This document shows, one piece after another, positions 30,040 through 40,730 of a stretch of DNA of 64,000 nucleotides. The position numbers were made by a program, and so were the translations under genes. Within the stretch, counting starts at the first letter, position 1. Every line of letters begins with the position of its first letter. The stretch is from assembly GCF_008692035.1 (NCBI RefSeq), contig NZ_VTFG01000001.1, forward strand, positions 2,232,001 through 2,296,000, read 5' to 3'. The notes under the pieces are model-generated. The model had not been told where the DNA came from. It was given only the letters and a program-made list of their open reading frames with translations, and searched no databases. The stretch is from Pseudomonas marginalis (GTDB lineage: Bacteria; Pseudomonadota; Gammaproteobacteria; Pseudomonadales; Pseudomonadaceae).

Positions 30040-30797
30040 ATACCCTGCTGCTCGAACCCCACAACGGCGTGTTGCACATCACCCTCAACCGGCGCGAATG
30101 CCGCAATGCCATGAGCCTGGAAATGGTCAACGAACTGCGCGCGGTGCTGGCCGGGTTGGACAGCCAGGTGCGCGCCGTGGTGATCAGCGGCGCAGGCGGG
30201 CATTTTTGCGCCGGTGCCGATGTGAAGGACCTGGTCAGCGCCGGCGATCAATTGCAGGCCCTGAACCGGGCCTTCGGCACGTTGCTGCAAGCGGTGGAAG
30301 CCGTGTCGCCAGTGGTCATCGTGGTGCTGCAAGGCGCGGTGCTGGGCGGCGGGTTTGGCCTGGCCTGCGTGAGTGACATCGCGATTGCCGATCACCAGGC
30401 GCAGTTCGGTTTACCGGAGACCAGCCAGGGGTTGCTGCCGGCACAGATCGCACCGTTTGTGGTCAAGCGTATCGGCCTGACCCAGGCGCGGCGACTGGCG
30501 CTGACGGCGGCGCGGTTCGATGGGTTGGAAGCTCAACGGCTGGGGCTGGTGCACTTCACCGAGACCGATCCGCAGGCGTTGGCGGAGCGTCTGGATGAGG
30601 TGCTGGGGCAGGTGCTGCGCTGCGCCCCCGGCGCCAATGCGCGTACCAAGGCGCTGTTGCTGGCCAGCGTGGAGCAGCCCGTGGGGCCGCTGCTGGACCA
30701 GGCGGCACAGTGGTTTGCCGAGGCGGTGATCAGCGCGGAAGGGATCGAGGGGACGCAGGCGTTTGTGCAGAAGCGCAAGCCTGGGTGGTGCAAGTGA
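30036..30797 (+). CDS. atuE: Isohexenylglutaconyl-CoA hydratase AtuE
   Basis: A 253-residue crotonase-fold enzyme that hydrates isohexenylglutaconyl-CoA, the product of geranyl-CoA carboxylase. The oxyanion-hole segments are visible as ISGAGGHFCAGADVKDL and LQGAVLGGGFGLACVSD, with LPETSQGLLP following. The ATG overlaps the atuD stop. A 779-bp intergenic element follows, so atuF is displaced from the rest of the operon. Confidence 0.9.
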   Translation: MNTLLLEPHNGVLHITLNRRECRNAMSLEMVNELRAVLAGLDSQVRAVVISGAGGHFCAGADVKDLVSAGDQLQALNRAFGTLLQAVEAVSPVVIVVLQGAVLGGGFGLACVSDIAIADHQAQFGLPETSQGLLPAQIAPFVVKRIGLTQARRLALTAARFDGLEAQRLGLVHFTETDPQALAERLDEVLGQVLRCAPGANARTKALLLASVEQPVGPLLDQAAQWFAEAVISAEGIEGTQAFVQKRKPGWCK

Positions 30798-30902
30798 CGC
30801 CCGCTGGGCATGGGTATCTACACAATTTTCTGTGGTCTGTGGCGAGGGCGCTTGCTGCCGTGGCGGCCTTCGGGCCGACCATGTCGTTGGCTTTGAGCGA
30901 GT

Positions 30903-31562
30903 ACATATCCGTTGCTGCGGTAACGGCGGCTATTGGTTCCGCCCTTACGGCGGGTCACTTTGGAAAAGCCCCAAAGTAACCAAAGGGCTCTTGCCCCACC
31001 ACTCGGTACCTCGCCTAGGCTCGGTATGCCCGAACGCAGGCTTGAATCCGTGGGCCGCCGTCATGGGCCATCCCTGGCCCAGGACGGCTAACCCGGCGTC
31101 CTGCCGGGTTACCCACGGATTCAAGCCTGCGTTCGGCCAGCGTGGTTAACGGGGCGCCTAAGATCAAAATCAAAAGCAGATCAAGAGCCAGAGCAGATCA
31201 AAAGATTGCTGACTTCGTCAGCGGTTAAGGAAGTAGAAGCCACACCGCGTACGCTTCAAAGATCAGGTCGGCTTTAAGGCCGCCTCGCTTTGTTTTTGAT
31301 GTGGGATCGCCCCGTCAAACACGCTGGCCGAACGCAGGCTTTGGAGCGTGGGTAACCCGGCAGGACGCCGGGTTAGCCGCACTGGGCCAGGGATGGCCCA
31401 TTGCGGCGGCCCACGCTCCAAAGCCGGAGTGAGGGCACACCGAGCCTAGGCGAGGTGCCGAGTGTTGGGGCGAGGACCTTTTGGTTACTTTTGGGTCCTT
31501 CCAAAAGTGACCCGCTGTAAGAGCGGAACCCTAAGTGGCCGTTACCTAAATAACGGATATAC
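30903..31562. repeat. Long imperfect inverted repeat between atuE and atuF
   Basis: Left arm 30903-31156 and right arm 31308-31562 are reverse complements over about 255 bp with scattered mismatches, separated by a 150-bp AT-richer centre. Shared blocks include ccgttacggcgggtcac-like ends, caaagtaaccaaa, cctcgcctaggctcggt, and a nested hairpin aacccggc..gccgggtt in each arm. This is the architecture of the large non-coding repeat families of P. fluorescens genomes. No real gene is seen in 30798-31576. RNA copied through it could fold into a very long hairpin. Confidence 0.85.
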
Positions 31563-31576
31563 ACACGGAGCAAAAA

Positions 31577-33460
<1,884 letters not shown>

Positions 33461-33534
33461 CCCCCTAGTCGGAACTACAAGGCCGGTCTACGCTCTATCC
33501 CCAACAGGAAAGGACGAGTACGGGAACCTGCGCG

Positions 33535-34077
33535 ATGCCTCATTGGCTGATTATTGACCTTGAAGCCACAACGGATGAAGGCGGCTGGCCCGTGACGGAG
33601 ATGGAAGTCATCGAGATCGGCGCTAGCCTGGTAAACCGCCAGGGCCGCGAGCTGGACCACTTCCAGCGCTTTGTGCGGCCGCTGCGCCGCCCCTTGCTCA
33701 CGCCCTTTTGTCGCCAGCTGACCCATATCACCCAGGCAAATATCGACGGCGCTGCACCGTTCATCGAGGTGTGGCCGCTGTTCGAGCGCTGGCTGGGCCA
33801 GCATCAGGCGCGCCTGGAAGGCTGGGCCAGTTGGGGTGACTACGACCGCGTGCAGCTGGAGCTCGAATGGCAGCGCCATGGCCTGGCCAGCGCCATGGCC
33901 CCCACGCCCCATGTCAACCTCAAGCAACGCTTCGCCAAGGCCCGGCGCCTGGACAAGCCCCTGGGGCTCAATGGCGCCCTGCAATTGGCGGGGATGCAGT
34001 TCCAGGGCCAGCAACATCGCGCGCTGGAAGATGCACGCAACACCGCGCGCCTGCTGCCGCTGATTTTGCCGGTCTAG
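33535..34077 (+). CDS. DEDDh 3'-5' exonuclease, ERI-1/ExoX type
   Basis: A 180-residue nuclease domain that hydrolyses nucleic acid from the 3' end with two metal ions. The acidic signature is intact: Asp and Glu in IIDLEAT, Asp in [12 protein letters not shown], and His..Asp in HRALEDARN. This arrangement is closest to the ERI-1/KapD-like branch. Whether RNA or DNA is the target cannot be told. It stands alone between atuF and ppnP. Confidence 0.88.
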   Translation: MPHWLIIDLEATTDEGGWPVTEMEVIEIGASLVNRQGRELDHFQRFVRPLRRPLLTPFCRQLTHITQANIDGAAPFIEVWPLFERWLGQHQARLEGWASWGDYDRVQLELEWQRHGLASAMAPTPHVNLKQRFAKARRLDKPLGLNGALQLAGMQFQGQQHRALEDARNTARLLPLILPV

Positions 34078-34141
34078 GCAGCTTCCCTGGCCTTGGGCAT
34101 ACTGGCCGACCTTTCCAGACCCTTTTTCCGAGGATTCGCCC

Positions 34142-34426
34142 ATGTTCAAAGTCAACGAGTACTTCGACGGCACCGTCAAGTCGATCGCTTTCGGCACCGC
34201 AGAAGGTCCGGCGACCATCGGCGTGATGGCCCCGGGTGAATACGAATTCGGCACCGCCCAGCGCGAAATCATGCACGTGGTGTCCGGCGCCCTGAGCGTC
34301 AAGCTGCCCGACGCTAATGACTGGGAAACCTTCGCCGCCGGCAGCCAGTTCAACGTACCGGCCAACAGCAAGTTCCAGCTGAAGGTCGCGGTAGACACCG
34401 CTTACCTGTGCGAATACCGCGGCTGA
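34142..34426 (+). CDS. ppnP: Pyrimidine/purine nucleoside phosphorylase PpnP
   Basis: A 94-residue single-cupin protein of the YaiE/PpnP family, which splits nucleosides with phosphate. The typical start [10 protein letters not shown], the segment [20 protein letters not shown], the cupin turn [17 protein letters not shown], and the end YLCEYRG fit the family along its whole length. A strong terminator follows within 15 bp. Confidence 0.93.
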   Translation: MFKVNEYFDGTVKSIAFGTAEGPATIGVMAPGEYEFGTAQREIMHVVSGALSVKLPDANDWETFAAGSQFNVPANSKFQLKVAVDTAYLCEYRG

Positions 34427-34440
34427 TCGCTGCGCCGCAA

Positions 34441-34476
34441 AAAAAATGCCCGTCTCCCAGGAGACGGGCATTTTTT
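34441..34476. terminator. Bidirectional Rho-independent terminator
   Basis: A 17-bp perfect stem (AAAAAATGCCCGTCTCC with its complement) around a 2-nt loop, with A and T runs at the two ends. It lies between the convergent ppnP and MOSC genes and can serve both. Confidence 0.95.
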
Positions 34477-34489
34477 ATGGGCCCATGGC

Positions 34490-35296
34490 TTATTCGAGGA
34501 TGATCACCGGCATGCCCACTTCCAGGCGGCCCACGCCATCGTTGACCAGGTTCTGGCCAAAAATCGCGCCGTCCTCGGTCTTGCGGTAGGCCTCCAGCGT
34601 CACAAAAGGCTCACGGTCGGGACTGCGCTCGCCGGTGTGCGGATCGATGGTGGTGAGAATGCAGCGTGAGCAGGGCTTGACTGCACGAAACTCCACATCC
34701 CCGATGCGCAGGCGCTTCCAGCCATCCTCGGCGAAGGCGTCGCTGCCTTCGATCACCAGGTTGGGGCGAAAGCGCAGCATGTCCATGGGACGGCCGACTT
34801 TTTGCGAGAGGTCGTCGAGGGACGCTTGCCCGATCACCAGTAACGGATAACCGTCGGCGAACGCGACCTGGTCATCATCGCGGCCGTAACCTGCCTGGGT
34901 AGTGCGCGCCCGCTCCAGAGGAATCTGCACCAGCCGTGTCGGTTTGCCGATAAAGGCGCTGACCCAGGCGGCGGCTTCGTCGCCGGCGTCCGGCACACGC
35001 AAGGTGTCGCGCCAGATGGTCACGCCACGTAACTCAGCCGCGCTGCCGGGCAACGCCACGTCCAGCGGCGCGTAGCCAGGCGAACTCAGGGTCAGGCCGC
35101 CGCTGCTGTTCCACAGCGCCGACAGTTGGCTCATCTTCGCCACGGCGCGCTGGGTGAGGAAACGCCCGCTGGCCTCATCCACCAGCATCCAGCGTCGATC
35201 GCCGTCCAACCCCAGTTTATCCAGGCCGATCTGTTGCAGGGTTTCGGCCTTGCCGGACTTCAAGGGGTAACGGTACAACGCGCTGAGACGAAGCAT
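34490..35296 (-). CDS. MOSC-domain protein, YcbX-like
   Basis: 268 residues. The N-terminal beta-barrel (LYRYPLKSGKAE, GDRRWMLVDE) is followed by a MOSC domain from about residue 115, with FRPNLVIEG and the conserved Cys region VKPCSRCILTTIDPHTGERS. Such proteins bind a molybdenum cofactor and reduce N-hydroxylated compounds. It lacks the C-terminal ferredoxin domain seen in E. coli YcbX, so it needs a separate electron donor. Confidence 0.88.
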   Translation of the reverse strand: MLRLSALYRYPLKSGKAETLQQIGLDKLGLDGDRRWMLVDEASGRFLTQRAVAKMSQLSALWNSSGGLTLSSPGYAPLDVALPGSAAELRGVTIWRDTLRVPDAGDEAAAWVSAFIGKPTRLVQIPLERARTTQAGYGRDDDQVAFADGYPLLVIGQASLDDLSQKVGRPMDMLRFRPNLVIEGSDAFAEDGWKRLRIGDVEFRAVKPCSRCILTTIDPHTGERSPDREPFVTLEAYRKTEDGAIFGQNLVNDGVGRLEVGMPVIILE

Positions 35297-35335
35297 GGGC
35301 CAACATTCCTGAGGGGCAAAGCCGTCACCCTAAGG

Positions 35336-36271
35336 TCAAGCGGACGCTTCGTCCAGCATCAGGCGCTGACGCACCACATCCACCAGCTTGTCCGGCTGGA
35401 ACTTGGACAGGAAGTTGTCGCAGCCGACCTTCTTCACCATCGAGTCGTTGAAACTGCCCGACAGCGAGGTGTGCAGCACCACGTAGAGCTTGCGCAGTCG
35501 TGGGTCGTTGCGGATTTCGGTGGTGAGGCGGTAGCCGTCCATCTCGGGCATTTCGGCGTCGGTGAAGATCATCAGCAGCTTGTCGGTCATCACATGGCCG
35601 GCGTCGGCCCAGGCCTTGAGCATGTTCAGCGCCTTGAGACCGTCGCTGGCGATGTGCATCTTCACGCCCAGTTGGCCGAGGGTGTCGCGCAATTGCGACA
35701 GGGCCACGTTGGAGTCGTCCACCAGCAGCACTTCGCGGCCACGGGCGCGTTCCAGCACCGGGTCGTCGAGTTTTTCGCGGGAGACCTTGGCGTTGTACGG
35801 CACGATCTCGGCGAGGACTTTTTCCACGTCGATGATCTCCACCAACTGGTCGTCGACCTTGCTGATGGCGGTGAGGTAATGCTGGCGCCCGGCGCTGGTC
35901 GGCGGCGGCAGGATGGCCTCCCAGTTCATGTTGACGATGCGGTCCACGCCACCCACCAGGAACGCCTGCACCGAGCGGTTGTACTCGGTGACGATGATGG
36001 TGCTGTTGGGGCCCGGCACCAGCGGACGCATGCCGATGGCCTGGGACAAGTCGATCACCGGCAGGGTCTGGCCCCGCAGGTTGACCACGCCGCACACGAA
36101 GGGGTGGCGCTGGGGCATCAGGGTCAGCTTGGGCAGTTGCAGGACTTCCTGCACCTTGAACACGTTGATGGCGAACAGCTGCCGCCCGGCCAGGCGGAAC
36201 ATGAGGATCTCCAGGCGATTCTCACCCACCAGTTGCGTGCGTTGGTCTACCGTGTCGAGAATGCCGGCCAT
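35336..36271 (-). CDS. cheV: Chemotaxis protein CheV
   Basis: 311 residues joining a CheW-like coupling domain (1-160, with LFAINVFKVQEVLQ and GVVNLRGQTLPVIDL) to a receiver domain (180-305, with LLVDDSN, phosphoacceptor in IFTDAEMPEMDGY, HTSLSG and Lys in FLSKF). CheV links receptors to CheA and may buffer phosphate. The start MAGILDTVDQ follows AGGAGCT. It is not in the main che cluster, so it may serve specific receptors. Confidence 0.92.
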   Translation of the reverse strand: MAGILDTVDQRTQLVGENRLEILMFRLAGRQLFAINVFKVQEVLQLPKLTLMPQRHPFVCGVVNLRGQTLPVIDLSQAIGMRPLVPGPNSTIIVTEYNRSVQAFLVGGVDRIVNMNWEAILPPPTSAGRQHYLTAISKVDDQLVEIIDVEKVLAEIVPYNAKVSREKLDDPVLERARGREVLLVDDSNVALSQLRDTLGQLGVKMHIASDGLKALNMLKAWADAGHVMTDKLLMIFTDAEMPEMDGYRLTTEIRNDPRLRKLYVVLHTSLSGSFNDSMVKKVGCDNFLSKFQPDKLVDVVRQRLMLDEASA

Positions 36272-36821
36272 TAAGAGCTCCTGGTGTGCGCTGGAAAGTA
36301 ATGCGCGAAGTGTTTGTGCAGTTAGCTTGTTATCGGCGGCAAACGCCGGACCTTGACCCCGGTAAAATGCCACGTAAATTCATTGATGTCACACTGACAT
36401 CATGCTTTACTGCTGAGGCCTGTTCATATGGCGGTGCAGCGACGTTGCGCGACATTCAAATCGACGCAAGGTTCCGCCATGTAAGGGATTCCCCTATACA
36501 CAATCAGGCCCAACCTGATGTTCGCAATATCTAATAGCCATTAATGTGACGCCATTCTCATTGCATGAATGGAGTCAGGCTTTTGTTTGCCATCCCCAGC
36601 CCTCGTCTTATGGGTTTTCCAGACGCTCACGTCGCGGCAACTGAAGGTGTGCAATCGAGCCCGCTCACGGGGGCCACGCACAGCCGTCGCCGTCATTCAA
36701 ATAAACGTCCTACTGAAAACTCAGAAGCAACCTACAGATTCCCGTTATCTTTCAGCGGTAGTTTTACGCCATTCACCCGGTGCGACCTCTCATCACCCGA
36801 CCTTATGTTGTGGAGACTTGC
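36272..36821. other. 550-bp intergenic region with an operator-like palindrome
   Basis: No convincing gene is seen. The region is more AT-rich than its surroundings and holds TGATGTCA and TGACATCA as an 8-bp inverted repeat with a 3-nt centre (36384-36402), and a weaker hairpin ATCAGG/CCTGAT (36503-36519). It should carry the promoters of cheV (leftward) and of the small Hpt-like gene (rightward). Confidence 0.5.
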
Positions 36822-37271
36822 ATGATGAACGACGGTAACGAGTGGCAACTTGCACTTCCTGAGTTCCTGCGCGAGGCTGAAAAGCTGCTGACCAAGTCGG
36901 AAGAATGCCTGAGCCACCTGCATTTGATCCGCAACGACAGTGACGCCATCGACTGCATGAAAATCAGCCTGATCAAGCTCGCCGAAAAGGCCGATTGCCT
37001 GGCCCTGCAAGCGATCAGCGAGTTCTCGCGGCATATCCAGGACGTGATCGCCAACGCCGAAAACCCGTTGCAGTTACATGATCAAGCCCTGGACGCCCTG
37101 CATGACTGCCTGACATTGCTGGCCTGGCAGTTGGAATTGATCGATGCAAAAACAGGCCAACTGCCCCTGGATGAAGAAGAACAGACCAAGTTGATTGACA
37201 CGGTCACCCTGCACATTCCGCAAAAGGGTTTCAGTTACAATCCGCAACAACGTATGCACCATTTGTCTTGA
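36822..37271 (+). CDS. Small helical protein resembling a degenerate Hpt domain
   Basis: 149 residues, predicted nearly all helical, with no signal peptide or membrane segment. The stretch DAIDCMKISLIKLAEKADCL, then ALQAISEFSRHIQDVI, has the spacing of the central helices of histidine phosphotransfer (Hpt) or CheA P1 domains. The positions expected to be His, Lys and Gly in the Hpt core appear as Ile, Ala and Glu, so it should not take phosphate. It lies between cheV and a NarX/NarL-type pair and may dock to one of them as an antagonist or adaptor. Start ATGATG follows TGGAG. Function is unknown. Confidence 0.65.
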   Translation: MMNDGNEWQLALPEFLREAEKLLTKSEECLSHLHLIRNDSDAIDCMKISLIKLAEKADCLALQAISEFSRHIQDVIANAENPLQLHDQALDALHDCLTLLAWQLELIDAKTGQLPLDEEEQTKLIDTVTLHIPQKGFSYNPQQRMHHLS

Positions 37272-37626
37272 AGCGTTATCAGGTCGCATTCAAGCACGGG
37301 GTTATCTAAAAACGACGACTCCAACTAATCTGCTGGAGAAAAATGGCTATTCAATATCAATTAGCCATTAACGATACAAACCCTTTGAAATAATACAACC
37401 TCACTTCATTAACTCTGGGATTATCATTCCTCGAGTTGTTGCGCGTTTAAATAGGCCCGCCAGGCACGGCACCTGGCGACCAACGGTAAGAGTGGTGGTA
37501 CTATGCACCCGCTTGAAGTGACTCAACTTCAGCCAGCTTGAGAACGATTCAAGAACGTATTCCAAACAGAGCCCGGTCAGCCGCGACCGGTCTTCCCGCA
37601 GCGAACCTTCATTGGCTCCATCCGCT
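37272..37626. other. 355-bp AT-rich intergenic region with two hairpins
   Basis: No gene is supported. AATGGCTA and TAGCCATT form an 8-bp stem with a 12-nt loop (37342-37369). CGCCAGG and CCTGGCG form a 7-bp stem (37458-37478). The word TAGCCATTAA in the first hairpin also occurs at about 36535-36545, before the Hpt-like gene. The promoter of the downstream kinase should be here; a small RNA is possible but not shown. Confidence 0.45.
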
Positions 37627-38520
37627 ATGCATGCCAGCCTCAAGACATTCATCGCAAGGTCCGCGTCCCGCAGTAACGCACGCCGTTTGATCCTCGCCCT
37701 GTGCCTCGGCTCGCTGCTGCTGAGCCTGTGGGCCTACAGCCGCTCCGCGCCGCTGCCACTGCTGGTGCTGCTGCTCAACCTGGCCATCTTGGTGGTGGTT
37801 GGCCTGCAACAATGGCGCTCGCGTAAATCCATCAAGTTCCAGCCCCAGGAGTTGGCCGATCGCCTGTTGCAAGTGCAGGAAAACGAACGTCATCGCCTCA
37901 GCCGTGAACTGCATGACGATATCGGCCAGTTGCTGACCGCCGCCAAGCTGCAAAGCGAATGGCTCAAGCGCCGCCTGCCGGAGGAGCTGCAAAGCCAGTG
38001 CACCGTGCTGTGCAACACCTTGAACGAGACCCTGGCCAAGGTGCGCGACGTGTCCGCCATCCTCAACCCCCGGCAGCTCGCCAGCCTGGGCCTGGAAGCC
38101 AGCCTGCGCGCGCACCTGCTCAAGACCCTGGAAAACACCCCGGTGCACTGGAGCCTCGAATGCCAGCAACGACTGACCGGCATCCCTGAAGAAATGGCCG
38201 TGGCGGCCTTTCGCATTACCCAGGAAGCCGTGACCAACATGCTGCGCCACGCCCAGGCGCGCAACCTGCTGGTGCGCCTGCAGCGCCTGCCCGAGGGCCT
38301 GTCGCTGACCATCTGCGATGACGGCCAGGGCTTTTCGCCCGCCATCAACCCCGGCCTGGAAGGCCAACGGGGCATGGCCGGCATGTCCGAGCGCATTGAC
38401 CAGCTTGGCGGTTCATTGTCCGTCAGCAGCCAACCAGGCCACGGCACACGGATCGACGCGCTTTTCCCCTGGGCGCCTCGCTCCCTCGAACGGGCCAGCG
38501 CCCCTAAGGTTATCGAGTGA
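37627..38520 (+). CDS. NarX/DegS-type sensor histidine kinase
   Basis: About 297 residues. Two adjacent hydrophobic helices near the N-terminus (about 22-36 and 43-60) leave almost no periplasmic loop, so the signal is likely sensed in the membrane or cytoplasm. The HisKA_3 box is RHRLSRELHDDIGQLLTAAK, with the phosphoacceptor His near 103. The ATPase has ITQEAVTNMLRHAQA and ICDDGQGF, and GMAGMSERI. The stop overlaps the next gene by 4 nt (GTGA). The start ATG at 37627 is a choice; a TTG at 37612 is in frame. Confidence 0.85.
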   Translation: MHASLKTFIARSASRSNARRLILALCLGSLLLSLWAYSRSAPLPLLVLLLNLAILVVVGLQQWRSRKSIKFQPQELADRLLQVQENERHRLSRELHDDIGQLLTAAKLQSEWLKRRLPEELQSQCTVLCNTLNETLAKVRDVSAILNPRQLASLGLEASLRAHLLKTLENTPVHWSLECQQRLTGIPEEMAVAAFRITQEAVTNMLRHAQARNLLVRLQRLPEGLSLTICDDGQGFSPAINPGLEGQRGMAGMSERIDQLGGSLSVSSQPGHGTRIDALFPWAPRSLERASAPKVIE

Positions 38521-39176
38521 CCTGCACATTACTCCTGGTGGATGACCATGCACTGATCAGGGCCGGCGTACGTGCGCTGGTACAGGATATTCCCGGCTAC
38601 ACGGTGACCGGCGAAGCCAGCGATGGCGCACAATTGCTGGAGCAGTTCAATACCCTGCTGCCGGATATCGTGCTGTTGGACTTGTCCATGAAACACACCA
38701 CTGGCCTCGACGCGCTGCAGCAACTCAAGCGTGTGCACCCCAGGAGCAAGGTGCTGATCCTGTCGATGCACACCGATCCGGAGCTGATCATGTGCGCGCT
38801 GGAAGCGGGCGCCCACGGCTACCTGCTCAAGGACACCACTGCCAACGAGCTGGAACACGCGTTGCTGGCCTTGCGCAACAACGAGCGCTACCTGAGCCCG
38901 GCGATCGCCCATACCGTGATCAACCAGGCGCTGGTGCGCAGCCAGGGGCCGGCCACGCCCGCCAGCCACAGCCATAACCTCACGGCCCGCCAACTGGAAA
39001 TCCTGCGCCTGATCGTGCGCGGCAAATCCACCCGCGAGATCGCCCACGGCCTGGGCCTGAGCATCAAGACCGTAGAAGCCCACCGCTCGCAAATCATGAA
39101 GCGCCTGCAGATATTCGACGTGGCGGGCCTGGTGTTATTTGCCGTGCGCGAGCAGATCATCAGCCTGGACGACTAG
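38517..39176 (+). CDS. NarL/FixJ-type response regulator
   Basis: 219 residues with a receiver domain (LLVDDHALIR, phosphoacceptor in VLLDLSMKHTTG, Lys in YLLKDT) and a LuxR-type helix-turn-helix (LTARQLEILRLIVRGKSTR, IAHGLGLSIKTVEAHRSQIM). It starts at GTG, within the kinase stop. The target genes are unknown; the upstream Hpt-like gene and cheV are candidates by position. Its last 42 bp overlap the 3' end of the convergent lipid kinase gene. Confidence 0.9.
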   Translation: MTCTLLLVDDHALIRAGVRALVQDIPGYTVTGEASDGAQLLEQFNTLLPDIVLLDLSMKHTTGLDALQQLKRVHPRSKVLILSMHTDPELIMCALEAGAHGYLLKDTTANELEHALLALRNNERYLSPAIAHTVINQALVRSQGPATPASHSHNLTARQLEILRLIVRGKSTREIAHGLGLSIKTVEAHRSQIMKRLQIFDVAGLVLFAVREQIISLDD

Positions 39177-40055
39177 GGGCGAACCCACCGGCAGATGCAC
39201 GCGCAGGGCCTTGGGCAAGGCCTCGAAGTGCAGGTCGTCACCTTCCAGCGGCTCGCCATCGAGGTTGATGTACAAGCCCTGCGCGACCTTGATGTTGACC
39301 CACGGCAGGCGTGCCCGCACGAACATCGCGTCCAGCTCCCAACCGTTGCCCATCAGCTCGCGCAAGGTGCCGACCACTTCCTGGGGCGCCGGCAGGATAC
39401 TGACGTCCAGCAAGCCATCGTCGGCCAATGCCCCAGGGCACAGCACATGCCCACCGCCCGCCTGGCGACCGTTGCCGATACCCAGGGCAAGCAGCTCGCC
39501 TTTCCAGTGGAAATCCGGCCCGTCCAGCTCCGCATAGGCGGCCTTCAACTCGCTGAAGCGCGTCAGGCCGGTGAACAGGTAGGCGGCGCCACCGAGGACT
39601 TTCTTCAGGTCTTCGGAGGTATTGGCGGTAACCTGGCTGCCGAAGCCGCCGGTGGCCATATTCAGGAAGATTTGCCCGCCGACCTGGCCGAGGTCGATCG
39701 CCCTGGGCGGCACATCCAGCAACGCCAGGGCCTGGGCGGGCTCCAAGGGCACGCCGGCAGCCTTGGCGAAATCATTGGCGGTCCCCAGGGGCATCAGCAC
39801 CAGGCTGGCGTCACCCTTGGCCTGCGCCATGGCCTCGGCCACGTCGCGCAAGGTGCCATCGCCGCCGCCGGCAATGATGTGGGTATAGCCGCCCTCCAGG
39901 GCCTCCTTGACCAGGCGCTTTGCGTCACCGCCCTCCCAGGTCACCCGTACCGCCAGCTCCCAGCCCTGCTCGCGCCGGGCCAGCACGGCGCTGCGCACGT
40001 CCTCGTTGAGGGCCTGCTTGCCGTGGAGGATCAACAGTGCCTTGGGGGTGGTCAT
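39135..40055 (-). CDS. yegS: YegS-like lipid kinase
   Basis: A 306-residue diacylglycerol-kinase-like enzyme. The nucleotide site is seen as IIAGGGDGTLRDVAEAM and LMPLGTANDFAKAAGVP, and the later sections LGIGNGRQAGGGHVLCPGA and INLDGEPLEGDDLHFE match YegS, which phosphorylates phosphatidylglycerol in vitro. The gene overlaps the response-regulator gene tail to tail. Confidence 0.9.
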   Translation of the reverse strand: MTTPKALLILHGKQALNEDVRSAVLARREQGWELAVRVTWEGGDAKRLVKEALEGGYTHIIAGGGDGTLRDVAEAMAQAKGDASLVLMPLGTANDFAKAAGVPLEPAQALALLDVPPRAIDLGQVGGQIFLNMATGGFGSQVTANTSEDLKKVLGGAAYLFTGLTRFSELKAAYAELDGPDFHWKGELLALGIGNGRQAGGGHVLCPGALADDGLLDVSILPAPQEVVGTLRELMGNGWELDAMFVRARLPWVNIKVAQGLYINLDGEPLEGDDLHFEALPKALRVHLPVGSPLVVQADDLLAHGK

Positions 40056-40151
40056 GGGTGGCTTACTCCTGGATTCAAAGGTGCTTGAAGGATGTGGACC
40101 CTGGGCGACCGAAAAAAAGCCATGGGCGTTGAAAATTAATCCCGCGACTCA

Positions 40152-40697
40152 CTAGAAGTTATCCATCGCGTTGCACATCGACAGCTTGCCCTTGGGCACA
40201 GGCTCCACAGCGACCCATTGCTTGGCGCCCGCCGGCAGTTCATGCAACTGGATCGAACAATTGGCATACATGGACGCCTGCACCATGTAATCCACCCCGG
40301 GCCGAGGCACGAAGGCCATGCTGGCGGAGCATTGCCGGGAATACTGCAATTGCCCCAAGTAATGAAAGGCGATCGGCGTGTTCGCCGGCACCACCAATTC
40401 CGACGACACCGCAGCCGCCCACGAATAAATCGGCCCAGGCATGCCCAGGCTTTCACCGTTGTGATCGGGGAAGCCCGCTTTCGTCGACGCCATCACCCCG
40501 GCGCCCGGCACGTTCCAGTCCAGGCAATCACGCCCCGGCACCGCGCGCACCAGACCATCGGTGATCAACCGCACGCGGGCGGTCTCGCCGGTCTGCGGTG
40601 CAACGTAGCCGGTGGACAGGGAGCGGATGTTCGCCACTTGGCCGCAGCCGGTCAGCAGCACCAGCAACGCCACGGGAACCACACGTAAAAGGCTCAT
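40152..40697 (-). CDS. Lipoprotein of unknown function
   Basis: 181 residues with a lipoprotein signal (VVPVALLVLLTGC, lipidated Cys at 18). The mature part has four more Cys (in GRDCLDW, SRQCSAS, YANCSIQL, LSMCNAM), so two disulfides are likely. No known domain is recognised. It is the most downstream of three adjacent small lipoprotein genes on the minus strand with 24-33-bp gaps. Confidence 0.75.
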   Translation of the reverse strand: MSLLRVVPVALLVLLTGCGQVANIRSLSTGYVAPQTGETARVRLITDGLVRAVPGRDCLDWNVPGAGVMASTKAGFPDHNGESLGMPGPIYSWAAAVSSELVVPANTPIAFHYLGQLQYSRQCSASMAFVPRPGVDYMVQASMYANCSIQLHELPAGAKQWVAVEPVPKGKLSMCNAMDNF

Positions 40698-40730
40698 CAG
40701 CAGTCAACTCGCAGAGGAATAAAGGGCCGC

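Noticed and set aside
30763..31149. 128-codon frame in the inverted-repeat element
   Set aside because: Begins inside atuE and is made of repeat sequence; no ribosome site or domain.
36569..36838. 89-codon frame before the Hpt-like gene
   Set aside because: Composition is not protein-like, and it overlaps the start of the better-supported gene.
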